Assembly: GCA_019413955.1 (NCBI GenBank)
Contig: DXMX01000002.1
Location: 1 to 16,750 of the forward strand
Direction: 5' to 3'
Length of the DNA stretch: 16,750 nucleotides
From: Collinsella sp.
GTDB taxonomy: Bacteria; Actinomycetota; Coriobacteriia; Coriobacteriales; Coriobacteriaceae
The notes below the pieces were generated by a model. It did not search any database and was not told the DNA's origin. It saw only the letters and a list, made by a program, of their open reading frames with translations. The translations under genes and the position numbers were made by a program. Below, piece by piece: positions 6,553 through 12,889 of this stretch; positions within the stretch are counted from its first letter, which is position 1; every line of letters begins with the position of its first letter.

Positions 6553-8040
6553 CTAGAAGGCGAGCTCGGCGGCCCACTTGTCCTTGTCGATCTCCATGAA
6601 CTGCGAGCGGATGAAGTTCTTCTTGAGGTTAAACGGAACCGTGCAGTCGAAGATGGCCTTGCAGGCGATACCGTGCTCGCGGATCGAAGGATCGAACGCG
6701 GGGTCGTTGGACGGATCGAGCACGTGGCAGTGGCAACCGGGGATGGTGATGAGGTCCACGTCGGCCTGGAAGCGCGTGGTCATGGCCCACATCACGTCGC
6801 TCATATCGAAGATGTCGACATCCTCGTCGACAAGGATGACGTGCTTGAGCTCGGAGAACGCCGAGAAGGCGAGCATGGCGGCGTTGCGCTGACGGCCCTC
6901 GTCATTTTTGCTCGACTTCTTGAACTGCATGATGGCAACGAACTTGCCGCCACCGCAGGGAGCGGCGTGAACGTTGAGCAGGCGGCCCGGGATAGCGGTC
7001 TCGACCATCTTGTAGATGGAGGCCTCGGTGGGGATACCGGCCATGGACACGTGCTCGTGCGAAGGGCCGATGCAGCTCTCCATAATGGGGTTGACGCGCG
7101 TGGTGACGGCGGTGATCTTGATCACCGGGCAGACCTTGGCGCCACCGGTGTAGCCGGGGAACTCGGGCATGGCGTAGCCGTGGCCGTTGACATCCTCGTT
7201 GATGGTCTCGTCGTGCATGAGGTAGCCCTCGAGCACGTACTCGGCATTGGCAATGCACTTCTGCGGAACGGTGACGCAGTCGGCAAGCTCGACGGCGCGG
7301 CCGCGCAGGGCGCCGGCGATCTGCAGCTCGTTGAAGCCGAGCGGCGTGGTGGGAGCCTCGAAGCCGCAGCACATGTACACGGCGGGGTCCAGGCCGATGG
7401 AGATGGAGATGGGCATATCCTCGCCGCGCTGGCAGTACTCGTCAAAGAACGCACCCAGGTGACGGCTGCCCGGGGTGATCCACATGGCGAGCTTGTCCTT
7501 GTCGACGCAGGAGAAGCGGTGGATGGTTACGTCGGACTGGGTGCCATCGGGGCTCGTGCCATAGGCGAGGCCCATGGTGATGTAGGGGCCGCCGTCAACG
7601 GGCGTGTTGGTGGGAGCGGGAACGATCTTGCGCAGGTCAAAGCCCTCGTCGGTCGCCTTGTACACGACCTCCTGGCAGTCGACGTGCTTGCCCTCGGCGA
7701 TCTGCTCGGGGGCGATCAGGTTCTCGAAGCGCTTGCCGATCTCGAGGCCCAGGTGCTCCTCGTCCAGGTCGAGCAGGGCGGCAACGCGCTTGCGGCTGGC
7801 AAGCATACCGATGCAGACCTTGGCGTCGTCAAAGCCCTTGACGTTGTTGAAGACCATCGCCGGACCCTCTTTGGTCGGGCGCATGACGGTGCCGCCAGCA
7901 CCGACGTGACGGTAGACGCCCGAGACCTCGGCATCGGGATCGACCTGGGTGTCGGTCTCGAGCAGCTGGCCCGGCATCTCACGCAAAAAGTCGAGCGCGG
8001 AACGCAGGTCGTGGATCTGGGAAGCATCGGTAGTGGACAT
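6553..8040 (-). CDS. lpdC: UbiD-family decarboxylase, gallate decarboxylase LpdC-like
   Basis: This prenyl-FMN-dependent (de)carboxylase has 495 residues. UbiD hallmarks are SDVTIHR (169-175), PGSRHLGAF (190-198) and NAEYVLEGYL (265-274, with the conserved acidic pair E267/E271). The N-terminus (DPDAEVSGVYRHVGAGGT, 34-51), FNNVKGF (64-70), APTNTPVDGGPYIT (142-155) and SMAGIPTEAS (332-341) resemble, from memory, gallate decarboxylase LpdC more than the ubiquinone enzyme UbiD. A 3,4-dihydroxy- or trihydroxybenzoate substrate is therefore likely but not proven. The ATG at 8040 follows AAAGGAG. ubiX follows directly; the transporter lies 142 bases upstream, with a small hairpin (8063-8087) in the gap. 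Confidence 0.9.
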   Translation of the reverse strand: MSTTDASQIHDLRSALDFLREMPGQLLETDTQVDPDAEVSGVYRHVGAGGTVMRPTKEGPAMVFNNVKGFDDAKVCIGMLASRKRVAALLDLDEEHLGLEIGKRFENLIAPEQIAEGKHVDCQEVVYKATDEGFDLRKIVPAPTNTPVDGGPYITMGLAYGTSPDGTQSDVTIHRFSCVDKDKLAMWITPGSRHLGAFFDEYCQRGEDMPISISIGLDPAVYMCCGFEAPTTPLGFNELQIAGALRGRAVELADCVTVPQKCIANAEYVLEGYLMHDETINEDVNGHGYAMPEFPGYTGGAKVCPVIKITAVTTRVNPIMESCIGPSHEHVSMAGIPTEASIYKMVETAIPGRLLNVHAAPCGGGKFVAIMQFKKSSKNDEGRQRNAAMLAFSAFSELKHVILVDEDVDIFDMSDVMWAMTTRFQADVDLITIPGCHCHVLDPSNDPAFDPSIREHGIACKAIFDCTVPFNLKKNFIRSQFMEIDKDKWAAELAF

Positions 8041-8182
8041 GGCGTACTCCTTTCGGGAGAGTGTCCGGCGACGGGGTGCCGCCGGACGGGGTAACGTAAT
8101 GGGGCCGCGGCGCTCACAAATGGAGCGCTCGACCACTCGAAGTTCAAGCGCTTGGCTGCTTACAGCCGGGGCGCTCGACCGC

Positions 8183-9639
8183 TTACATCAGGCCAAAGAG
8201 GTGGAACCAGGCGGCCTCGACCAGCACGACGACAAAGACGACCGCGGTGAGGGGGATGCCCATGCGCATAGCCTCTTTGGAGGTGTAGCCGCCGGCGTCC
8301 TTGCCTTCGCCGATAAGGATCGGCAGGTTATGGAACGGCAGGATGTAGTGGATGTTGATGGACGTGAAGACGATGAGCGCCACGGCGAGTGGGCTCACGC
8401 TGGAGCCGGCGGCAAAGCTGATAAATGCCGGCACGCACACGCCGAGCACGGCCATGACCGAGCCCATGAACATGTGGATGATCATGGAAAGCGCGGCGAC
8501 GAGCAGGGCGAACAGGAAGATGTTCTCAGGCACGGAGCTGGGGAGCACGACGTCGGCGATCCAGGCGTTCATGCCGGTGGCACCGCCCACGGAGCCCACG
8601 GCCATGGCGGCCGTCAGGAACATGAGGGACTTGATGTCGACAGCGTTCCAGCTGGCGGGAGTGAGGACTTCGCCGATGATGGGCATGGCGAGAGCAACGC
8701 CAATGGCCAGGGTGACCCAGCCGATATAGTCGCCCGAGACGGTGAGCCACAGCGCGATGGCGATGACAAGCCACACGATGGTGCGGATCTCCTTGACGGA
8801 GAGCTTGCCGAGCGCGGCCTGCTTGGCCACGATCTGCTCGCGATCGTAGACGAGCTCCTTGCTGGGCTTAAAGAGGAAAAGGCCCAGGAACAGGGTGCAC
8901 AGCAGCGCAACCAGCATAGGCACGCTCATGTACAGGAACCAGTCGACGAAGGACGGGCTCATGCCGCCGGCCTCGGCACTGTACTGCGCAACGAGCGGGT
9001 TAAGCGTGGAGTCGCCCGTCAGGAAGAACATGGAACCCGGGGCGGCAGCGGCAAACACGAGGAAGCCGAGCTTGCCCTTGTCGTCGTCACCGTAGCCGGC
9101 GGACTCGGCGATGACCGAGACGACGGCGAGGATGAGGAAGGCGCGGGGGAACGGATGCGGGATCAGCAGCGACAGCACAAAGGTGAGCGCGAAGATCGAG
9201 ATGATGAGCGACTTGGCGTCGCGCACGAACTTGAGCATGAACGCGTAGGCGATGCGCTCGCCCAGGCCCGACTCCTTGACCGCGCTGGCGATGAGGTAGG
9301 CGCCGATGACGAGCCACATGGTGGCCTTGGTCCACGAGCTAAACGTGGAGGCGACCGTCGCCGAGATGCTCGCGGCGCCCGTGTCGTCCACGCACACCTT
9401 GAACAGGACGAGCAGTGCGCAGTAGAGCAGGCCCACAAAGCCCGGCTGTGCCACGCCGCATGCCCAGAACACCACCGTGGCGAGCGTCAGTGCCAGACAG
9501 GTCTGACCGCCGACCGTGAGCTCGACCGTCGAGCTCAGCTCCGCCAAAGGAAGAAACTTCACCAGAAAAAGACAACGATACCCAGCACAAAGCCAATTTC
9601 GCGCTTGGTGATCTTAAACGCCTTCTTTTCCGCTTCCAT
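8183..9639 (-). CDS. DASS/SLC13-type anion transporter with apparent frameshift near the N-terminus
   Basis: This polytopic membrane protein would import organic anions, by context an aromatic acid. The main reading frame runs from a GTG at 9562 to 8183 (459 residues) with about 11-12 hydrophobic segments, an internal-repeat layout and a loop SMFFLTGDSTLNP of the ion-transporter superfamily. The GTG has no good ribosome site. An ATG at 9639 with GGTGGGGAG upstream opens a frame giving MEAEKKAFKITKREIGFVLG, then stops at TGG TGA. One extra base in the A5 run (9566-9570, T5 on the coding strand) would join the two frames into a natural N-terminal helix reading VVFFLVKFLPLAEL. So the gene is either broken, phase-variable, or miscalled by one base. 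The substrate is an inference from the neighbouring decarboxylase. Confidence 0.8.
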
Positions 9640-9692
9640 CTCCCCACCTTTCTTGTTGGGGGCGCTCCGAATTCGCAGCCATGTTGCCGCTT

Positions 9693-9721
9693 AAAAAGGG
9701 GCGCCCGTTATCGGACACCCC
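9693..9721 (-). terminator. Intrinsic terminator or leader attenuator ahead of the transporter
   Basis: Minus-strand GGGGTGTCCG (9721-9712) pairs with CGGGCGCCCC (9707-9698) through two G-U pairs and a four-base loop, and is followed by TTTTT. It lies about 160 bases after the LpdD-Idi stop and about 55 bases before the transporter ATG at 9639. It ends the upstream transcript or attenuates the transporter-decarboxylase operon. Confidence 0.65.
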
Positions 9722-9790
9722 TTACGTTGCGCTGTGTTGCGGCAATACAGTCAAGCGGATTTTTTGGATGAGAAGCGATTCCCTAGACAA

Positions 9791-9855
9791 AAACCGTCAC
9801 AACATTCGACGCTTTTCCTCGTTTTCGAGATTTTCGCCGAATGTTGTGACGGTTT
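9791..9855. repeat. 18-bp perfect inverted repeat with nested hairpin
   Basis: AAACCGTCACAACATTCG (9791-9808) and its exact reverse complement (9838-9855) flank a 29-base loop that itself contains the hairpin CTCG-TTTT-CGAG (9818-9829). It sits between the LpdD-Idi fusion gene and the transporter gene. It differs in arm sequence from the other palindromes in the window but has the same architecture. Confidence 0.8.
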
Positions 9856-9856
9856 G

Positions 9857-9885
9857 GATGTGGCAAAGGGACTGTCTTTTTTACA
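9857..9885. repeat. Degenerate half copy of the CAAAGGGACTG palindrome, overlapping a stop codon
   Basis: GATGTGGCAAAGGGACTGTC followed by a T-run matches the left arm and loop of the copy at 10901-10931 with a decayed right arm. The stop codon of the LpdD-Idi gene (TAA, 9883-9881 on the minus strand) lies inside it. Confidence 0.6.
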
Positions 9886-10828
9886 TAGCGAGGGCCGTGC
9901 GGATGAATGGGTCGCCGAGGGCCTCGCGGAGCCAGGGGGCCAGCTGCTCGGGGTGACCCTGCAGGTAGCCTTTGAGCTCGGACGGAGCCACGCGACGCAC
10001 TTCCGAGATCTCCTCTTGGTTGATATGCAGCTCGCCCGGCTCAACATGGGCAAGGTAGACCTCGCACCATTCGCACTCGCAGCGACCGTCGCCGTGGTCC
10101 TCGCGGTACACCACGTGTCCGAGGTGCTTGAGCTGATCGGGCTCGCGCGTAATGCCGAGCTCTTCGTTGATGCGGCGCGCCGTGGCGGCCGCGACGTCTT
10201 CCCCGGGGAGCGGATGGCCGGCGCAGCTATCGGCCAGCACCCCGCCCCACAGGCGCTTGAGCGGACTGCGGCGACAGAGCAGCAGGCGCGCGTCTTCGCC
10301 CCGGCCCTCGACCAAAAGCGTCAGAAATGCCTGATGCAGGATGCCCTCACCAGCATGGGCCTCGATGCGGTCGACAGGGCCAAGCGCCTCGCCGGTCGCA
10401 GCATCGACCGCCACGACCTCGGTGCCCGCACCGCCCTCATCCCAGCCGGCGCGCAGAATGCGGGCTGCGGCTTCCTCGAGCGCGGCGATGAGCTCCTTGG
10501 TGGTGTCGAGCACGCGCTGCAGGTCGTCACCGCTCGCTTGTTCAACATGAAAACCCGTGCTTGCAACTACCGGCACGCCAAAGCGCGCGGCCAGCGCCGC
10601 CGCGATATCGTGCGCCGGGATCTCGTCTCGATGGCACGGAACGGCCAGGATGCTCACCGTTGCCGTACGGCCGGGCTCGGGGCGCGGAATGGCCTGCGCC
10701 GTGGCGCCCAGGTGCGCAAACTCCGGCGAGCAGGCGTACACCGCCATGCCTCGCGGCGTCACCGTCAGCTGGGCCTCGAGCGCAAACTTGCCCTCGCCCA
10801 CTGCAACCTTTGTCGTGTGCATACCCAT
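9881..10828 (-). CDS. Fusion of LpdD-like prenyl-flavin chaperone domain and Idi-like Nudix domain
   Basis: The protein has 315 residues in two parts. Residues 1-125 resemble LpdD, the small partner of gallate decarboxylase: AHLGATAQAIPRP (38-50), PCHRDEIPAHDIAAALA (64-80) and VVASTGFHVEQAS (87-99). Residues 135-315 match type I isopentenyl-diphosphate isomerase: H158 and H165 with the same spacing as the E. coli metal ligands, AGHP (203-206, H205), a Nudix-like box G204-I226 with RR as in Idi, E251/E253 in CECEWCEV, and W299. The catalytic Cys position (E. coli Cys67) is Ala203; a Cys lies one place earlier, so isomerase activity is doubtful. The ATG at 10828 follows AGGAG. The gene runs in the same direction as the transporter, decarboxylase and ubiX. 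A role in prenyl-FMN supply is inferred. Confidence 0.8.
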   Translation of the reverse strand: MGMHTTKVAVGEGKFALEAQLTVTPRGMAVYACSPEFAHLGATAQAIPRPEPGRTATVSILAVPCHRDEIPAHDIAAALAARFGVPVVASTGFHVEQASGDDLQRVLDTTKELIAALEEAAARILRAGWDEGGAGTEVVAVDAATGEALGPVDRIEAHAGEGILHQAFLTLLVEGRGEDARLLLCRRSPLKRLWGGVLADSCAGHPLPGEDVAAATARRINEELGITREPDQLKHLGHVVYREDHGDGRCECEWCEVYLAHVEPGELHINQEEISEVRRVAPSELKGYLQGHPEQLAPWLREALGDPFIRTALAM

Positions 10829-10900
10829 GGGATCTCCTGCCGCCCGCGATGTACCTGAGACCATCTTCGCCTGTATTGCGACTATACAGGCAAGCCCTCC

Positions 10901-10931
10901 ATGTGACAAAGGGACTGCCCCTTTGTCACAT
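10901..10931. repeat. Perfect CAAAGGGACTG palindrome between divergent genes
   Basis: ATGTGACAAAGGG (10901-10913) and CCCTTTGTCACAT (10919-10931) are exact reverse complements around a five-base loop ACTGC. This is the best-preserved copy of the family in the window. It lies in the 161-base gap between the LpdD-Idi fusion gene (minus) and the MFS gene (plus), so here it is in the promoter region rather than at a 3' end. Confidence 0.85.
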
Positions 10932-10989
10932 TCTGTTAGAGTTGCAGGGATTGAATCCCGCTTATTCATGCGACATTGGAGTGACAACC

Positions 10990-12231
10990 TTGACCGCCGC
11001 AACCACGCCTAAAAGTAAGCCAACCGCCGCCGCGCTCTCCCCCGCGCGCACCAAGCTCTGCCTGGCGCTGCTCGTGCTGTTGGGATTCTCGCTCGGCTGC
11101 TCCGAGTTCGTGGTCATCGGCATCGAAAGCGACTTGGCAACGGAACTCGGCATATCACTTGCCACTGCGGGCCAGCTCATCAGCGTGTTTGCGCTCGTCT
11201 ACGCTATCGCGACGCCGGTGCTCGCGCTCAGCACGGGGCGATTCCGCCGCTACCAGCTGCTCGTGTGCTATAGCGTCGTCTTTGTGCTCGGCAACCTGGT
11301 CATGGCGTTGGCTCCCAACTTCCAGGTGCTGTTTATCTCACGCATTGTCCTGGGCTCTGTCTCGGGTGCGCTGCTCGCCGTGGGCGTGACGTACATCCCT
11401 GAGCTGCTATCCCCGCAGCAAACCTCACTTGCCATCTCGGTCGTGTACGGCGCGTTTTCCGTGGCGATGGTCTTTGTGACCTCGATTGGCAAGTTTGTGG
11501 CCGACACACTCGATTGGCACGTGGCCATGTACGGCACGCTGACCTTTGCCGTTTTGATCTGTAGCGCGCTCGTGGCGTTTATGCCTCGCGCCGGGCAGAC
11601 CGATGAGCCCGCCACCTTCCGCGAGCAGGCGGGGCTACTACGCGAGCCGAGCATCATCACCGGCATGCTCATCTTCTTGTTTGGCGTGGGCTCGGTCTAC
11701 GTATTCTACGGCTACGTGACGCCTTATCTGGAGCAGGTGCTGGGCATGGGCACGGTCGAAGCCAGTACCACGCTCATGGCCTACGGCGTGTTCTGCCTGA
11801 TCTCGAACATCCTGGGCGGATGGATCGATGCGCGCTTTGGCATGAAGGCGCTACTCGTGACGTTTGTGCTGCAGGCTGCAGCGTTACTCGGACTGTTTGC
11901 TGTGAGCGGCACCATGCCGCTCGCGCTGGTCTTTGTCTTTAGCCTGGCGCTGCTCATGTACCTGTTCTCGGTGTCGTGCATCACGCACTTTATGGACGTG
12001 GCACGCAGCCGCCATCCCAAGTCGATGGTACTCGCAAGTTCGGTTGAGCCCATGGCGTTTAACGTCGGCATCTCGTTTGGCACCGCAGTGGGCGGCGCCG
12101 TGGTAAGCAGCGTTGGCATTGCATATGTAGGCGCAGTGAGTGCCGCGTTCTCGCTTGTGGCCTGGGTGCTTACGCTGGTGACGATTAAGTTGGCTCGCTG
12201 GGAACGCAAGAGGGCGATGGCGCAGGCGTAG
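10990..12231 (+). CDS. MFS transporter, DHA1-type efflux permease
   Basis: This 413-residue inner-membrane protein has about 12 hydrophobic segments in two halves and should export a drug-like compound or sugar/metabolite by proton antiport. SEFVVIGIESDLATELGIS (38-56) is typical of AraJ/PbuE-like DHA1 permeases, followed by the loop LSTGRFRRYQLL between helices 2 and 3. The start is a TTG at 10990 with GGAG nine bases upstream; the open frame continues far upstream, but that part overlaps the opposite-strand LpdD-Idi gene and is not credible. It is divergent from that gene, with a palindrome between them. The substrate cannot be read. A link to aromatic metabolism is possible only by position. 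Confidence 0.88.
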   Translation: MTAATTPKSKPTAAALSPARTKLCLALLVLLGFSLGCSEFVVIGIESDLATELGISLATAGQLISVFALVYAIATPVLALSTGRFRRYQLLVCYSVVFVLGNLVMALAPNFQVLFISRIVLGSVSGALLAVGVTYIPELLSPQQTSLAISVVYGAFSVAMVFVTSIGKFVADTLDWHVAMYGTLTFAVLICSALVAFMPRAGQTDEPATFREQAGLLREPSIITGMLIFLFGVGSVYVFYGYVTPYLEQVLGMGTVEASTTLMAYGVFCLISNILGGWIDARFGMKALLVTFVLQAAALLGLFAVSGTMPLALVFVFSLALLMYLFSVSCITHFMDVARSRHPKSMVLASSVEPMAFNVGISFGTAVGGAVVSSVGIAYVGAVSAAFSLVAWVLTLVTIKLARWERKRAMAQA

Positions 12232-12276
12232 ATGCGATACTCGAGCTCGATGATGGCGATCGAAAGGAAACCGCAT

Positions 12277-12723
12277 ATGCAACGTGTACTGTTCATCTGC
12301 TATGGAAACATCTGCCGCTCGACGATGGCCGAGTCGGTGTTTACCGAGCTCGTGCGCCGCGCTGGGCGCGAGACGGAGTTTGTCATCGATTCCGCCGCGA
12401 CTTCGACCGAGGAGCTTGGCAACCCGCCACACCATGGCACAGTCGCCAAGCTGCGCGAAGTCGGGATTCCCGTCGTTGCCCACCGCGCACGCCAGGTGCG
12501 TCGCGCGGAGTATGGCGACTGGGACCACATTGTCTATATGGACGACGAGAACGCCCGCGGCCTGTACCGAATTTTTGGGAAGGACCCCGATGGCAAGATC
12601 TCGCGCCTGCTCGATTGGACCGATCGCCCCGGCGACGTGGCCGATCCCTGGTACACCGGCAATTTCGACGCCACCTACCGCGATGTACTCGCCGGTTGCA
12701 CCGCTATGCTCGAGCAGCTGTAG
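12277..12723 (+). CDS. Low-molecular-weight protein tyrosine phosphatase
   Basis: This 148-residue cytosolic phosphatase hydrolyses phosphotyrosine through a cysteinyl-phosphate. The P-loop CYGNICRS (residues 8-15; C8 nucleophile, R14) lies at the very N-terminus as usual, and the general acid is the Asp of DPWY near residue 123. The ATG at 12277 follows GAAAGGAAA; an in-frame ATG at 12232 would add 15 residues before the P-loop, which the family does not have. It starts 45 bases after the MFS stop and is probably cotranscribed. In bacteria such enzymes often regulate exopolysaccharide tyrosine kinases, but none is visible here. Confidence 0.93.
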   Translation: MQRVLFICYGNICRSTMAESVFTELVRRAGRETEFVIDSAATSTEELGNPPHHGTVAKLREVGIPVVAHRARQVRRAEYGDWDHIVYMDDENARGLYRIFGKDPDGKISRLLDWTDRPGDVADPWYTGNFDATYRDVLAGCTAMLEQL

Positions 12724-12766
12724 GCGCTCGGGCGGCGCGGGCACACGGGCCACGCCATCGGCATAA

Positions 12767-12836
12767 AACGAGCGTGGATTTTCTCCCACTTTGAGCGTTC
12801 GAGCGCGCTCTAAACGGGAGAAAATCCACGCTCGTT
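12767..12836. repeat. 21-bp perfect inverted repeat with nested stem
   Basis: Arms 12767-12787 and 12816-12836 (beginning AACGAGCGTGGATTTTCTCC) are exact reverse complements. The 28-base loop contains GAGCG...CGCTC (12793-12797 and 12806-12810). It lies between the convergent phosphatase and DUF4143 genes, where it could terminate both transcripts, although there is no adjoining T-run. Confidence 0.85.
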
Positions 12837-12843
12837 ATCTCGG

Positions 12844-12863
12844 TGGGAGAAAATCCACACTCA
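12844..12863. repeat. Third, single-arm copy of the GGGAGAAAATCCAC repeat
   Basis: TGGGAGAAAATCCACACTCA repeats the right arm of the 12767-12836 palindrome with two changes and has no partner arm. It lies 8 bases after that palindrome, which suggests partial duplication or decay. Confidence 0.7.
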
Positions 12864-12866
12864 TGA

Positions 12867-12889
12867 ATGTGACAAAGGGACTGGCCCTA
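12867..12889. repeat. Left half of a CAAAGGGACTG palindrome merging with a stop codon
   Basis: ATGTGACAAAGGGACTGGCC matches the left arm and loop of the family, but the right arm is missing. The DUF4143 gene stop codon (TAG, 12889-12887 on the minus strand) falls where the right arm should begin, so the gene end may derive partly from the element. Confidence 0.6.

Noticed and set aside
6673..8094. 473-codon plus-strand frame across the UbiD-type gene
   Set aside because: It mirrors the decarboxylase on the opposite strand and has no recognisable motif.
9556..9575. Programmed -1 ribosomal frameshift in the transporter gene
   Set aside because: The coding-strand C TTT TTC does not fit the X XXY YYZ slippery pattern and no obvious stimulatory structure follows. 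A one-base indel is simpler.
7949..9694. 581-codon plus-strand frame across the transporter gene
   Set aside because: It is antisense to a clear membrane protein and is low-complexity (His, Gly, Asp, Arg) without a domain.
9726..9754. Minus-strand TTGACT (9754-9749) as -35 of the transporter operon
   Set aside because: No acceptable -10 box lies 16-18 bases downstream; the hexamer there is CGCAAC.
10561..10989. Upstream extension of the MFS gene frame
   Set aside because: It overlaps the LpdD-Idi gene on the other strand and precedes the first membrane helix. The TTG at 10990 has a ribosome site at the right distance.
12767..12863. CRISPR-like array
   Set aside because: The repeats are inverted arms plus one stray arm, not regularly spaced direct repeats with unique spacers, and no cas gene is present.
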